Assembly: GCA_021835845.1 (NCBI GenBank)
Contig: JAKBJU010000007.1
Location: 43,134 to 107,133 of the forward strand
Direction of reading: 5' to 3'
Length of the DNA: 64,000 bases
Origin: Pseudomonadota bacterium
GTDB lineage: Bacteria; Pseudomonadota; Gammaproteobacteria; Burkholderiales; JABEVD01
The notes beneath the pieces were generated by a model. It ran no database searches. It was given only the letters and a program-made list of their open reading frames with translations, and was not told where the DNA came from. A program made the position numbers and the translations under genes. Of the stretch, positions 17,791 through 27,085 are shown piece by piece. Within the stretch, counting starts at the first letter, position 1, and each line of letters starts with the position of its first letter.

Positions 17791-17834
17791 AAAACCCGTC
17801 ACCCTGAGCCCCGGATCGATCCCCAGGATGCGCA
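17791..17834 (-). repeat. Partial second copy of the ruvC 5' end
   Basis: On the minus strand this stretch reads ATG then codons for [14 protein letters not shown]. Thirty bases are identical to the ruvC start at 17678-17707, and the following 14 differ mainly at synonymous sites (AGG/CGC, ATA/ATC, GGC/GGG). After the F codon it leaves frame similarity. It lies in the 103-base gap between ruvC and yebC and is not a gene. Confidence 0.8.
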
Positions 17835-17837
17835 TCT

Positions 17838-18563
17838 TCAGTCCTCGATCACCGCCGTGGTGTAGACTTCCTGCACATCGTCCAGGTTCTCGAGGGCGTC
17901 CAGCAGCTTCTGCATTTTTACCGCATCGTCCCCTGAAAAAACCGTTTCGTTCTCCGGGCGCATCGTCACGTCCGCATGCTCGGGTTTGATTCCGGCATTT
18001 TCCAGCGCAGCCTTCACCGCCGCGAAATCCTGCGGGGAAGTGATCACCTCGAAGCTGCCGTCGTCATGGCTCATCACGTCTTCCGCCCCGGCATCCAGCG
18101 CGACTTCGAAGAGCTTTTCCTCATCCGTTTCGGGGGAAAAGACCAGCTGTCCGCAATGCCTGAAGAGAAAGGCAACCGACCCGTCCGTGCCGAGATTCCC
18201 CCCGAACTTCGTGAAGGCGTGGCGCACGTCGGCCACCGTCCTCACCCGGTTGTCGGTCAGGCAGTCGACCATCACGGCGGCCCCGTTGATGCCGTAGCCC
18301 TCGTAGCGGATTTCCTCGTAATTGACGCCTTCCATGTCGCCCGTGCCCCGCTTGATGGCGCGCTCGACATTGTCCTTGGGCATGTTGTTGTCGTAAGCCT
18401 TGTCGACTGCGAGCCTCAGCCTCGGGTTGGAAGCGACATCCCCCCCTCCGAGCTTCGCCGCAACGGTGATTTCCTTGATGAGCCGGGTGAATATCTTGCC
18501 GCGCTTGGCGTCAGTCGCCGCCTTCTTGTGCTTGATGTTCGCCCATTTGGAATGTCCTGCCAT
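17838..18563 (-). CDS. yebC: YebC/PmpR-family protein
   Basis: The ATG encoding [20 protein letters not shown] is the family start, giving 241 residues; an upstream ATG adds six atypical ones. Members were long called DNA-binding regulators; recent work links YebC to translation of polyproline stretches. Its place just ahead of ruvCAB on the same strand is the common arrangement. Family motifs [14 protein letters not shown] and [20 protein letters not shown] are present. Confidence 0.95.
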   Translation of the reverse strand: MAGHSKWANIKHKKAATDAKRGKIFTRLIKEITVAAKLGGGDVASNPRLRLAVDKAYDNNMPKDNVERAIKRGTGDMEGVNYEEIRYEGYGINGAAVMVDCLTDNRVRTVADVRHAFTKFGGNLGTDGSVAFLFRHCGQLVFSPETDEEKLFEVALDAGAEDVMSHDDGSFEVITSPQDFAAVKAALENAGIKPEHADVTMRPENETVFSGDDAVKMQKLLDALENLDDVQEVYTTAVIED

Positions 18564-18614
18564 GATGCTTTCCCGAATCAAAACTCGATTCTACCACCTT
18601 TGCCCTGCACGGGC

Positions 18615-19637
18615 TCAGGCCGAAATGCGCCATGCGACCTTTCCCCCGGCCCTGAGCGGAATCAGCGATTCGCCGCCGAAGGAATAGGATTCCGGCACCT
18701 CCCATGATTCCCTGGAGAGTACGATCTTTTTCCGGTTTCTCGGCAGGCCGTAGAAATCCGCGCCGTGAAAACTGGCAAAGGCTTCCAGCCGGGGAAGCGC
18801 GCCTGCCTCCTCGAATGCTTCCGCATAGAACTCGATTCCCCCATGGGAAGTGTAGATTCCGGCGCAGCCGCAGGAAGATTCCTTGGCGGATTTCGAGTGC
18901 GGGGCGCTGTCCGTGCCGAGAAAGAATTTCGGATTCCCCGAAATTGCGGCTTCCAGCAAGGCCCGCCTGTGGGTTTCCCGCTTCAGAACGGGGAGGCAGT
19001 AATGGTGCGGGCGAATGCCTCCGACAAACATGGCATTCCTGTTCATCAGCAGATGATGCGCCGTGAGGGTTGCGCCCATGCCGTTTTCCTTCACGTATTC
19101 CACCGCATCCCGGGTGGTGATGTGCTCGAAGACGACTTTCAGCTTCGGATGGCGCTGCATGAGGGGGCCGAGCACCCGGTCGATGAATGCCTTTTCCCTG
19201 TCGAACACGTCCACAATCGGATCGGTGACTTCCCCGTGGACCAGCAGCGGCATGCCGCATGCAGACATGGCCTCCAATGCGTCATGGCATTTGCGGATGT
19301 CGGTGACCCCCGAATCGGAATGGGTGGTGGCCCCCGCAGGATAGTATTTGACCGCATGCACGATGCCGCTCTTTTTTGCCCTGGCCATTTCTTCGGAGGG
19401 AGTGTTGTCGGTCAGGTAGAGCGTCATCAGGGGCTCGAAATCCGATCCTTGCGGCAGCGCATCGATTATCCTTTGCCTGTAGGCAGCGGCATCCGCAGTA
19501 TTCAATACGGGCGGCCTCAGGTTCGGCATGACGATGGCGCGGCCGAAGCGGCTCGCGGTGTGCTGCAGCACGTCCCGCATTGCGAGTCCGTCCCGCAGGT
19601 GGAGGTGCCAGTCGTCGGGCTGGGTGAGGGTCAGCAT
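18615..19637 (-). CDS. pyrC: Dihydroorotase PyrC
   Basis: The 340-residue enzyme has the zinc-binding [10 protein letters not shown] at its start, [10 protein letters not shown] with the carbamylated lysine, LVHGEVT, FEHITT and [16 protein letters not shown] with the catalytic aspartate. It forms dihydroorotate in pyrimidine synthesis. I start at [11 protein letters not shown]; an ATG nine codons earlier is possible. The 51-base gap to yebC makes co-transcription plausible. Confidence 0.96.
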   Translation of the reverse strand: MLTLTQPDDWHLHLRDGLAMRDVLQHTASRFGRAIVMPNLRPPVLNTADAAAYRQRIIDALPQGSDFEPLMTLYLTDNTPSEEMARAKKSGIVHAVKYYPAGATTHSDSGVTDIRKCHDALEAMSACGMPLLVHGEVTDPIVDVFDREKAFIDRVLGPLMQRHPKLKVVFEHITTRDAVEYVKENGMGATLTAHHLLMNRNAMFVGGIRPHHYCLPVLKRETHRRALLEAAISGNPKFFLGTDSAPHSKSAKESSCGCAGIYTSHGGIEFYAEAFEEAGALPRLEAFASFHGADFYGLPRNRKKIVLSRESWEVPESYSFGGESLIPLRAGGKVAWRISA

Positions 19638-19829
19638 TGTCGCTTCTCCATGACAAAGCGGCATTTTACACCTATTACGCCTTTCCTTGACATTCTCCGG
19701 CAGGTAGCGTAAAAACCCATTGTGCTCGGCTTCAAGGTTTTATGCGGTCTTTGTCGTATGCGGTCTTGAAACCTGGTCATCGATTCGGGTTTCTCCCGGT
19801 TTTTTCATTACGGCAAGGATTATAAAGTC

Positions 19830-20033
19830 ATGGCAACAGGTACAGTAAAGTGGTTCAACGATTCCAAGGGCTTCGGTTTCGTGACCCCGGACGACGGCAG
19901 CGAAGATCTTTTCGCGCATTTTTCCGCAATCAACATGGACGGCTTCAAGACGCTCAAGGAAGGCCAGAAAGTGAGCTTCGAAGTCACCCAGGGCCCCAAG
20001 GGCAAGCAGGCTTCCAACATCAGGGCAGCCTGA
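19830..20033 (+). CDS. Cold-shock protein, CspA family
   Basis: A 67-residue single cold-shock domain with RNA-binding motifs KGFGFVTP (RNP1) and LFAHFSAI (RNP2). It acts as an RNA chaperone. It is a single-gene unit: the divergent pyrC lies upstream, and a strong intrinsic terminator follows 19 bases after the stop. About 190 bases separate it from pyrC, with a T- and G-rich leader of the type seen before csp genes, although I cannot define the start of the transcript. Confidence 0.95.
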   Translation: MATGTVKWFNDSKGFGFVTPDDGSEDLFAHFSAINMDGFKTLKEGQKVSFEVTQGPKGKQASNIRAA

Positions 20034-20051
20034 CCTTCCGGGTCTGAAATG

Positions 20052-20084
20052 AAGCCCGTCACCTGAAAAGGTGACGGGCTTTTT
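20052..20084 (+). terminator. Rho-independent terminator of the cold-shock gene
   Basis: AAGCCCGTCACCT and AGGTGACGGGCTT form a 13-base perfect stem around a GAAA loop (20065-20068), followed by TTTT. This is the clearest terminator in the window. The first possible start of the next gene (GTG at 20071) falls inside its right arm. Confidence 0.92.
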
Positions 20085-21153
20085 AACTGGCCCTGACAGG
20101 GAGAACATCATCCGGAATCGATTCACCGCGCAATGGCTTTTCGGGGCATCCGTCCTGCTCCTTGCGCTCTGGCTGATCCACAGTTACCTCCCCGCCCTCG
20201 CCTGGGCGGGCATCATCGCCCTTGCCAGCTGGCCGCTCTATGAAAGGTTCGTCTCCCGCCTGCCGGCGAAAGCAAGACGCTGGGCGCCGCTCCTTTTCAC
20301 ATCGCTGGTTGCGCTGCTTTTTCTCGGGCCGCTCGCCTACATCCTGCTCGTTCTGGGCGGAGAAGCGAGCCTGCTCGCCAGACTGCTTCTGGAAGCGCAG
20401 ACGCACGGACTGGCACCTCCCGCCTGGGTAGGGCGCATCCCCTTCGCCGGAGAATCGATACTCTCCTGGTGGAACGCGGTTCTGGCAAATCCCGGAGGCT
20501 TCGCCATCTGGTTCCAGAAGATCGGACAGGGTGCGGTTCTCGGCTGGGTCAGGCTGTTCGGCGCGGAAATGCTGCACCGCTCCCTGATCCTGCTGTTCGC
20601 CCTGCTTTCGCTCTATTTCCTCTACCGTGACGGCGAAATGCTCGCCATGCGCCTGCTCTCCCTGATCCAGAGGCACCTCGGGCAGCCCGGAACGCACCAC
20701 GCGAAGCGGGCGGTGGACACCATACGCGGCACGGTCAACGGGCTGATCCTGGTGGGACTCGCGGAAGGCATCCTGCTGGGTCTGGCCTACCGGATCGCAG
20801 GACTCCCCTCCCCTGCACTCTGGGGGGCGCTCACGGGGCTGCTGGCCGTCATTCCTTTCGGCATGCCGGCGCTTTACGGCGCAGCCTCCCTGATCCTGTT
20901 CGCCCAGGGGAATCAGACCATGGCGCTCATCATCCTGATCTGGGGAACGCTGGTGATGCTGGTCTCGGACCATGTGGTGAGGCCCATGCTGATCGGCGAT
21001 TCGGCGAAGCTCCCCCTCATCTGGATTCTTCTCGGCATACTGGGCGGAATAGAGACGCTCGGCCTGCTGGGCATTTTCCTCGGACCTGTCGTCATGGCGA
21101 CGCTGGTATCGCTCTGGCGCGAATGGACCCATGTTCGAGATCATCCTGTTTGA
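20071..21153 (+). CDS. AI-2E family transporter (PerM/YhhT-like permease)
   Basis: The protein has about eight membrane segments; family signatures include LALWLIHSYLPALAWAGIIA at the start, LFALLSLYFLYRDGE, AVDTIRGTVNGLILVGLAEG, ALLAVIPFGMPALYG-like GLLAVIPFGMPAL and PLIWILLGILGGIETLGLLG. Substrates of most members are unproven. The only canonical start is a GTG inside the upstream terminator (20071). A ribosome-binding site AGGGAG at 20098-20103 points instead to ATC at 20110, so the true start is uncertain and up to 13 residues may be too many. Confidence 0.85.
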   Translation: MTGFLTGPDRENIIRNRFTAQWLFGASVLLLALWLIHSYLPALAWAGIIALASWPLYERFVSRLPAKARRWAPLLFTSLVALLFLGPLAYILLVLGGEASLLARLLLEAQTHGLAPPAWVGRIPFAGESILSWWNAVLANPGGFAIWFQKIGQGAVLGWVRLFGAEMLHRSLILLFALLSLYFLYRDGEMLAMRLLSLIQRHLGQPGTHHAKRAVDTIRGTVNGLILVGLAEGILLGLAYRIAGLPSPALWGALTGLLAVIPFGMPALYGAASLILFAQGNQTMALIILIWGTLVMLVSDHVVRPMLIGDSAKLPLIWILLGILGGIETLGLLGIFLGPVVMATLVSLWREWTHVRDHPV

Positions 21154-21595
21154 ACCGGAAATCCCGCCCAACACCGGCAACATCATCAGGCTCTGCGCCA
21201 ATTCGGGAACGGCTCTCAACCTGGTCGAGCCGCTCGGCTTCAGGCTCGACGACAGGCAGCTGAGAAGGGCCGGGCTCGACTATCACGAATTCGCCAACAT
21301 CAGGGTCCACCCAAGCTGGGAATGCTGCATGGCGCATTTCCCGGAAAAGCGGCTTTTCGCATTGACCACCCGAGGGAAAGTGCGCCACGACCGCGTCTCC
21401 TACCGGCCGGGGGACGTTTTCGTTTTCGGCCCGGAATCGAGGGGATTGCCGGAATCCGTGCTCGATTCATTCCAGGACGAACACCGCATCAGGATTCCGA
21501 TGCTTCCCCACAGCCGCAGCCTCAATCTTTCCAATGCAGCGGCAGTAGTGATTTTCGAGGCATGGCGCCAAACGGGTTACGCAGGGGGGGGATGA
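21131..21595 (+). CDS. trmL: tRNA (cytidine(34)-2'-O)-methyltransferase TrmL
   Basis: The 154-residue SPOUT methyltransferase has LFEPEIPPNTGNIIRLCANS at its start, FGPESRGLPE in the middle and the knot motif IPMLPHSRSLNLSNAAAVVI. It methylates the wobble base of tRNA-Leu isoacceptors. The gene overlaps the permease by 23 bases in another frame, so the two are probably read together. Confidence 0.95.
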   Translation: MFEIILFEPEIPPNTGNIIRLCANSGTALNLVEPLGFRLDDRQLRRAGLDYHEFANIRVHPSWECCMAHFPEKRLFALTTRGKVRHDRVSYRPGDVFVFGPESRGLPESVLDSFQDEHRIRIPMLPHSRSLNLSNAAAVVIFEAWRQTGYAGGG

Positions 21596-21682
21596 CCATC
21601 GCCCATCCGGGCTATTTTCCCGCTCAAATGAAAGGGCTACAGTCAATCGGAGGACTTTTACCCACCTTCAGACGGGGATCAA

Positions 21683-22585
21683 ATGAGCGCGATACGGAAA
21701 GGTTTTGCAGGACTCTTGCTGGCACTGGGACTCGGAGCGGCGCACGCCGATGATGCGCTGTTGAAGCCCTTCATCCTGGGCTCGAAGGGGCCGGGGGAGG
21801 TGGCCGCAAAAGCGGATGCGGCGAAGAATGCGCTGGCAGCCCAGGGCTTCACCCTGGCCGGCAGCTACACGCCCTATCCCGACACCACGATACTGGTGGT
21901 GACGAACGACGAACTCAAAAGGAATGCGGCCCAGTCCGAGCACGGCGGCTTCGGCGCGATGGAGCGCGTTTCGGTCGTCAAGGCCGGGGGAGAGGTGCAG
22001 GTTTCCTACACCAACCCGGTTTACATGGCGAATGCCTACCGCATGCAGGGCGACCTCAGGGATGTCGCCGCGAAAATGCAGGCAGCCCTCGGCAGAATCG
22101 AGGAATTCGGGGCGAAGGGACTGACCGCATCGCAATTGCGCAAATACCATTACATGTTCGGCATGGAATATTTCAACGAGCCCAGCACGCTTGCCGAATA
22201 CGGCAGCTACAATGACGCGGTGAAGGCCGTCGAAGCCGGGCTTGCCGCAGGCAGGGGCGGCGTCACCAAGGTCTACCGGATCGACATCCCGGGCAAGCAG
22301 GAATCGGTTTTCGGCGTGGCGATGAAGGGGGCGGGCGACAACAGGGCCATGGACGACCGGTACATCATGAGCGAGATCGACTTCAAGGATCTCAAGTCGG
22401 CCGCGCACCTTCCCTACGAGATGCTGGTGTCCGGAAACAAGGTCTATGCGCTCTACGCGCGCTTTCGCATCGCCATCGATTTTCCCGACCTTTCCATGAT
22501 GGGCTCCCACAGCTTCGTGAACATCATGAGTTCTCCGGAAGCGATCCGCAAGGCGCTGACCCTGGCAGCGGGCGGCAAGGGCTGA
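21683..22585 (+). CDS. Secreted protein of unknown function
   Basis: The 300-residue product starts with a signal peptide (FAGLLLALGLGAAHADD) and should be periplasmic. The region at residues 50-110 (GFTLAGSYTPYPDTTILVV, then GAMERVSVVKAGGEVQVSY) faintly recalls DUF302-like folds, but I would not name a family. It has no cysteines in the mature part and no membrane segment. It follows trmL by 87 bases and meets gpsA tail to tail one base later. A start at ATG 21683 is preceded by CGGGGATC. Confidence 0.75.
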   Translation: MSAIRKGFAGLLLALGLGAAHADDALLKPFILGSKGPGEVAAKADAAKNALAAQGFTLAGSYTPYPDTTILVVTNDELKRNAAQSEHGGFGAMERVSVVKAGGEVQVSYTNPVYMANAYRMQGDLRDVAAKMQAALGRIEEFGAKGLTASQLRKYHYMFGMEYFNEPSTLAEYGSYNDAVKAVEAGLAAGRGGVTKVYRIDIPGKQESVFGVAMKGAGDNRAMDDRYIMSEIDFKDLKSAAHLPYEMLVSGNKVYALYARFRIAIDFPDLSMMGSHSFVNIMSSPEAIRKALTLAAGGKG

Positions 22586-22586
22586 T

Positions 22587-23579
22587 TCAGCGGGCGTTCT
22601 CGGCCTTCGAGTCGCGCTTCATGAGTTCTTCCACCGCATCCCTGGCGGGGACCCCTTCGTAGAGCACCGAACATACCGCCTGGGCGATGGGCATCTCGAC
22701 TTCCTGGCTTTTCGCGAGATCGCAGACTTCCCTCGCCGTATAGACGCCTTCGGCCGTCGAACCCAGCTCGGCGAGAATGGCTTCCAGGGGCTTTCCCCCG
22801 GCGAGCTCGATGCCCACGCGCCTGTTCCTGGAAAGATCCCCGGTGCAGGTGAGAGTCAAGTCCCCCACGCCCGACAACCCGAGGAAGGTCTCCATTTTCC
22901 CGCCGAGCTTCAGCCCGAGGCGCGTGATCTCGGCAAGTCCTCTCGTGATGAGGGCGGCCCTGGCATTCAGGCCCAGTTCGAGCCCGTCGGAGATGCCTGC
23001 CGCGATCGCCATCACGTTCTTGACCGCCCCGCCCACTTCCACCCCGATCAGGTCTGTCGAGGAATAGATGCGGATGCGCTGGCTGTGCAGGGCGGCTGCC
23101 GTTTTCGATGCGAAAACAGGGTCGTTTGATGCCAGGGTGAGCGCGGCCGGCAATCCATGCGCGACCTCCATTGCGAAACTCGGTCCCGAAAGCGCCCCGA
23201 CCGGGGCGATTTCATCGTATTCCTCGAGCGCAACCTGGTGGGGGAACTTGGCCGTTCCAGATTCGAATCCTTTCGAAACCCATATGACGGGAACCCTGCT
23301 GCCGGAGGCCACGATCATCCTGAAAACCTGCCTCATCCCCGACATGGGCACGGCGATCATCGCAAGATCCACCCCGCTGACCGCCTCGTCGAAGTCATTC
23401 GAAACATGGATACCTTTGGGCAGGCGGATGCCGTCGAGATGGCGCCTGTTGATTCCGGTCGAGGCCATATCCCGGTAATGGGAAGGATCTCTGACCCAGA
23501 GCGTCACCCGATGGCGGGAAGAAAAGCCGATCGCGAGGGCCGTTCCCCAGGCGCCGGCCCCGAGAATGGCAATCTTCAT
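22587..23579 (-). CDS. gpsA: Glycerol-3-phosphate dehydrogenase [NAD(P)+] GpsA
   Basis: The 330-residue cytosolic enzyme has the Rossmann motif ILGAGAWGTALAI, VIWVSKGFE, GALSGPSFAMEVA, the catalytic-lysine region GGAVKNVMAIAAG and LSGVGDLTLTCTGDLSRNR. It makes sn-glycerol-3-phosphate for phospholipids. It is the last gene of the run 25146-22587 with secB and grxC, an arrangement common in proteobacteria. Confidence 0.97.
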   Translation of the reverse strand: MKIAILGAGAWGTALAIGFSSRHRVTLWVRDPSHYRDMASTGINRRHLDGIRLPKGIHVSNDFDEAVSGVDLAMIAVPMSGMRQVFRMIVASGSRVPVIWVSKGFESGTAKFPHQVALEEYDEIAPVGALSGPSFAMEVAHGLPAALTLASNDPVFASKTAAALHSQRIRIYSSTDLIGVEVGGAVKNVMAIAAGISDGLELGLNARAALITRGLAEITRLGLKLGGKMETFLGLSGVGDLTLTCTGDLSRNRRVGIELAGGKPLEAILAELGSTAEGVYTAREVCDLAKSQEVEMPIAQAVCSVLYEGVPARDAVEELMKRDSKAENAR

Positions 23580-24010
23580 CCGCCCCAGACCTGGCTCGCC
23601 TTCACAAAACCGCCCTGGCCGTCCTGGTGCTGTACGCCGATCCAGCCATTGGCAGGCGGCACGGAAATTTCGAGCAGAACCCCGTTTTTGGCCTGAAACA
23701 CGAGCGGCGAGTCATCGGATGCAGCCTGCCTGATATCCGCAACCGGGACCGAAACCAGGGCGTAATGCTTGTCCCCGAGCATGGACTTTTCCACCCAGAA
23801 CAGCTTGCCGGTTTTGTCCCGCACCTTCACCCAGTTTTTCAGGACCACCATCTGTTCGAGCGGATAATGGGGGCTCAGCACGAAAAGCCTGTTCGCCTTC
23901 ATGGAAGGCGCATCGTAGAGTATCGCAGGCTGGTCCCCGACGGAAACGAAATTCTGGGAAAAGGCCGCCCCGCAGAATCCGAACAGGAGCAGGAAAACGA
24001 TGCGGTTCAT
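23576..24010 (-). CDS. Secreted bacterial SH3-like domain protein
   Basis: The 144-residue protein has a signal peptide (IVFLLLFGFCGAAFS) and two SH3-like repeats, the first with ILYDAPSMKANRLFVLSPHYPLEQ and WVKVRDKTGKLFWVEKSML, the second with ADIRQAASDDSPLVFQAKNG and GWIGVQHQDGQGGFVKASQVW. Such domains usually bind peptidoglycan or proteins in the periplasm. It lies between secB and gpsA with a four-base overlap to gpsA. Function unknown. Confidence 0.85.
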   Translation of the reverse strand: MNRIVFLLLFGFCGAAFSQNFVSVGDQPAILYDAPSMKANRLFVLSPHYPLEQMVVLKNWVKVRDKTGKLFWVEKSMLGDKHYALVSVPVADIRQAASDDSPLVFQAKNGVLLEISVPPANGWIGVQHQDGQGGFVKASQVWGG

Positions 24011-24011
24011 T

Positions 24012-24473
24012 TCAATGCGTTTGGTGCTCTTGCTCTTGCTCGGCCTGGGCCTGCTGGCGCTGCTGGTAAAGTGCCTCGAAGCTCATCGGACTCAGGATGA
24101 CCGGCAGGAAGCCAGCGCGCGTAATGACGTCTGAAACCGTTTCCCTCGCATAGGGGAAAAGGATGTTGGGGCAGGTGATGCCGAGTATCGGCTCGACATC
24201 GGCAGCGGGGACATTCTGGATCTGGAAGATGCCCGCCTGCGCGACTTCGACCAGGAAAAGCGTCTTCTCGGTAAGCTTCGCCGTGACGGTGACAGTCAGG
24301 ATGGCCTCGTAAATGTTGTCTGCAACCGGCTTCCCCTCGGTATGCAGCTGGATGTCGATCTGGGGTGATTCGCGCTCCAGGAAGATCTGGGGGGCATGGG
24401 GGATTTCGAGGGAAAGATCCTTGACGTAAATCTTCTCTATCGCAAACACGGGTTGCTGTTCTTCGCTCATCAT
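24012..24473 (-). CDS. secB: Protein-export chaperone SecB
   Basis: The 153-residue protein carries the SecB core: [53 protein letters not shown] and [20 protein letters not shown]. It keeps preproteins unfolded for SecA. The stop-start overlap with grxC shows tight coupling. Confidence 0.97.
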   Translation of the reverse strand: MMSEEQQPVFAIEKIYVKDLSLEIPHAPQIFLERESPQIDIQLHTEGKPVADNIYEAILTVTVTAKLTEKTLFLVEVAQAGIFQIQNVPAADVEPILGITCPNILFPYARETVSDVITRAGFLPVILSPMSFEALYQQRQQAQAEQEQEHQTH

Positions 24474-24739
24474 TATTCCTGTTCTAGCAGTTCGTTTAAT
24501 TTTCCGGCACGGTCGAGCGCCGCGAGATCGTCATAGCCGCCGACATGATAATCCATGATGTAGATCTGCGGAACGGTGCGCCTGCCGGTTTTTTCCATCA
24601 TTTCAGCCCTGACCGCAGGATCGAGATCGACCCTGATCTTTTCGATCTCGGTCACGCCCTTCGATTTCAGAAGGCGTTCTGCCATCGAGCAATAGGGACA
24701 CACGGCAGTGCAGTACATCCTGACCTTGGGCATGCTCAT
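24473..24739 (-). CDS. grxC: Glutaredoxin 3
   Basis: The 88-residue glutaredoxin begins [17 protein letters not shown], with active-site Cys14 and Cys17, the [20 protein letters not shown] segment and the cis-proline motif TVPQIYI followed by GGYDDLAAL. It reduces disulfides with glutathione. I use the ATG overlapping the rhodanese stop; longer in-frame starts would extend into the upstream gene. Confidence 0.96.
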   Translation of the reverse strand: MSMPKVRMYCTAVCPYCSMAERLLKSKGVTEIEKIRVDLDPAVRAEMMEKTGRRTVPQIYIMDYHVGGYDDLAALDRAGKLNELLEQE

Positions 24740-25146
24740 TTCTCCACCGGAAGCTTGGCACCCTCCCAGGAGAGAATTCCCCCCTTGAGGTTGTGGACCT
24801 TGCCGAAACCCCGCTTCGACAATAACACACAAACGCTGGACGATCTAGCGCCGCTCCTGCAATAGACGACGATCGGCCTGTCCTTCAGATTCTCGATCTC
24901 GCCGATTCGCTCGTTGACCTTCCCGGACGGGATATGCCTGGCATTGTGCAGATGCCCGGCGGCATATTCGTGGTGCTCGCGCACGTCGAGAATGGCGGCA
25001 TCCTGATGGTTGATCAGATTGACCGCTTCGACGGTGTCGATTTCCGGAAAATTGACGAACAGTTTTCTGAAATAAGGCCAGAGCAGCATGAGTCCGCTGA
25101 AGCATGCCGCCAGAAAAAGCGGCAGATTACTGGTGATGAAATGCAA
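24736..25146 (-). CDS. Membrane-anchored rhodanese-like sulfurtransferase
   Basis: The 136-residue protein has an N-terminal membrane anchor (LPLFLAACFSGLMLLWPYF) and a rhodanese domain with AILDVREHHEYAAGHL, HIPSG and the active-site loop VVYCRSGARSS. It transfers sulfane sulfur or acts in thiol chemistry on the cytoplasmic side. In many betaproteobacteria a rhodanese-grxC-secB set sits back to back with gpmI; here 6.6 kb lies between them. Its start overlaps the end of the O-antigen-ligase-like gene by 20 bases. Confidence 0.92.
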   Translation of the reverse strand: MHFITSNLPLFLAACFSGLMLLWPYFRKLFVNFPEIDTVEAVNLINHQDAAILDVREHHEYAAGHLHNARHIPSGKVNERIGEIENLKDRPIVVYCRSGARSSSVCVLLSKRGFGKVHNLKGGILSWEGAKLPVEK

Positions 25147-26863
25147 AGTTTCGCTCCTTCAGTTTCAATTTCACTTCCTCGACGAGGGGTTCGAATTTCC
25201 CCGGTTCTTTCCCGGCCAGATCCGAATAAAGATCCAGGGCATCTTCGAGCAGATCGGGGTCGGACGAAGCCGCCCGTCGGATTTCCAGCTTCGCCGCAGC
25301 CTCCCTGCCGGCAAGCGCGAGCAGCGCCGCGCGCCTGTAGACAAGCATTCCGGAAGGCGAAAAATGCAGCGCCCGGCGGCTCAGCCTGAGCTTGTCGTCG
25401 AGGTTTGTCTCGTCGACAGGCAACATCTCGGCCATCGGGTATTCGACATAGGGAACGAGCAGCGTTCCCTTCCTGAAGCGGTAAAGCGCATCGTAAAGCG
25501 CAGCCGGCCTGAGGGGCGGCTTTCCATTATGATAACTTGGATAGAGCAATCCTTCCAAATCGAGATAATCCTTCATCAATCCTGCCATCAAGTAGCTTCC
25601 GGCAGCCAGCAGGAGAATCGTGACGCCCTGCGCGCCAGGCAGGCGCAGCGAGCGGGCCTCTCCCATGCCGAGTAAAAGCATGAAAATCCCGAGAAAATGC
25701 GCATACCAGAGGGGATATTCGTCCAGGCTGTGCAGCGCGATGACCAGCAGCACCGCGAAAAGCCACCAGGCATGGATGTCGAATGCGATGTCGATGCGCC
25801 TTGCCCAGAAGAAAATCCCCCCGAATACCAGCAGGACTCCCGCAAGCCCGGTCTCGGCAAGCAGATGGAACGCAATGTCATGGGCATTGCTGTACAGCCC
25901 CGTGATCTGCGGATCGTTGAATGCCGGACCGTACCCGAAATGATGCCAGGCGAACTGGCCGAATCCCACCCCGAGCAGGGGGCTCTTCAGGAACATCATC
26001 CAGGCTTCGCGCCAGAGGTAGAACCGGATGCCGCTGTCCCGCCCGATGACGAGCAGCCTGTCCCCGGAAGTCAGAGTGCCGTGCCCGCCCATGAACGAGA
26101 AGTGGGCAAGAAACTGCATCAGGGCGAAGGCAGGCACCAGGAGCAGCGCAGCGGTCAGCAGCACCCCGTTCCTTTGCCGTCCATGCAAGAGAAGCGCAAG
26201 CACGGTCAGCGCAGCGAGGTAGAGCCAGGCGCTTCTGGAGCCGCTCAAGGCAAGCATGAACAGCAGAAACCCTCCGAGCGGCAATGCGGCAAGCGGGTGA
26301 ATTTTCCGGGATGCCGCAAGATAGAGCAGGGACGCTATGGCAAGCGCCGTGTAATCGGAGAAATGGTTCTGCTGGGCAAGGTTGCCGTAAACTCCCCCGG
26401 AGGCATCGGGCGTTACAAAGACACCGAAGGCAGCGTGATCGAAATAGTGCTGCAGCACTGCGGCGACTCCGCTCGCCAGGCCTCCCGCAAGAATGAACCA
26501 TGCCATGGTCCGGGCGATCTTTTCCAGCCCGAATTCATCTTTGAGCGCATATCCCAGCATGGCGAGCAGGGCTCCCCAGACGAGATACAGCGAGGCCAGG
26601 GCGGCCTGCTGGGGGTAGATCATCCTGCCGAGCAAGAACTGCACCCAGATGAGCAGCATCAGGGCTAGCGGAACGAGAGACACCAGGGGAAGCCTCGAAA
26701 GCCGCCTGCAATTGCAGGCGAGCGCGCAAATCCCCAGGAAAGCCGCGACCCACTCGGTATAGAAATCGGTGATGGGATAATAATGCTTCCATTGCAGGAA
26801 GGGCACAACCCCCATCAACCCGACGAAAATCAGGCTGAGGCGCGACCAGGAAGCCTGGTTCAA
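25127..26863 (-). CDS. O-antigen ligase / PglL-like O-oligosaccharyltransferase
   Basis: A 578-residue integral membrane protein with about 12 hydrophobic segments and a soluble C-terminal region. Wzy-family markers are YGNLAQQNHFSDYTALAIAS, the periplasmic loop with GSGIRFYLWREAW-like RDSGIRFYLWREAWMMF, SPLLGVGFGQFAWHHF and SNAHDIAFHLLAETG, where the histidine is expected to be catalytic. Such proteins transfer lipid-linked glycans to lipid A or to protein (pilin). I start at TTG 26863, which has AAGGA six bases upstream and overlaps the previous stop in TTGA. No glycan-synthesis genes are nearby. Confidence 0.88.
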   Translation of the reverse strand: MNQASWSRLSLIFVGLMGVVPFLQWKHYYPITDFYTEWVAAFLGICALACNCRRLSRLPLVSLVPLALMLLIWVQFLLGRMIYPQQAALASLYLVWGALLAMLGYALKDEFGLEKIARTMAWFILAGGLASGVAAVLQHYFDHAAFGVFVTPDASGGVYGNLAQQNHFSDYTALAIASLLYLAASRKIHPLAALPLGGFLLFMLALSGSRSAWLYLAALTVLALLLHGRQRNGVLLTAALLLVPAFALMQFLAHFSFMGGHGTLTSGDRLLVIGRDSGIRFYLWREAWMMFLKSPLLGVGFGQFAWHHFGYGPAFNDPQITGLYSNAHDIAFHLLAETGLAGVLLVFGGIFFWARRIDIAFDIHAWWLFAVLLVIALHSLDEYPLWYAHFLGIFMLLLGMGEARSLRLPGAQGVTILLLAAGSYLMAGLMKDYLDLEGLLYPSYHNGKPPLRPAALYDALYRFRKGTLLVPYVEYPMAEMLPVDETNLDDKLRLSRRALHFSPSGMLVYRRAALLALAGREAAAKLEIRRAASSDPDLLEDALDLYSDLAGKEPGKFEPLVEEVKLKLKERNFAFHHQ

Positions 26864-27069
26864 CAAGCATCCTTGACGCCGAATTTCCTGAGGATGTTCT
26901 CCAGGGGGCAGAAGCGGGTGAAGCCGCTCTGGAACAGGTTGAATCCGACGAAAGCGGTAAACCAGAGCCATTTCGAGTTCATGAAAAGCGGGCTGCCCTC
27001 GGCGCCGAGCGCCAGGGACACCATGACGAAAAATCCGGCGACAATTCTAACGATTCGGTTGGTGTTCAT
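26860..27069 (-). CDS. DUF2892 small inner-membrane protein
   Basis: The 69-residue protein starts MNTNRIVRIVAGFFVMVSLA and has two short membrane segments and the family ending GFTRFCPLENILRKFGVK. The same domain forms the membrane part of YgaP, a rhodanese that handles sulfane sulfur. A TTG one codon before the ATG fits the ribosome-binding site AAGGAG slightly better. It follows the RND permease by 16 bases and supports a sulfur link for this operon. Confidence 0.88.
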   Translation of the reverse strand: MNTNRIVRIVAGFFVMVSLALGAEGSPLFMNSKWLWFTAFVGFNLFQSGFTRFCPLENILRKFGVKDAC

Positions 27070-27085
27070 CAAACATTGCTCCTTG

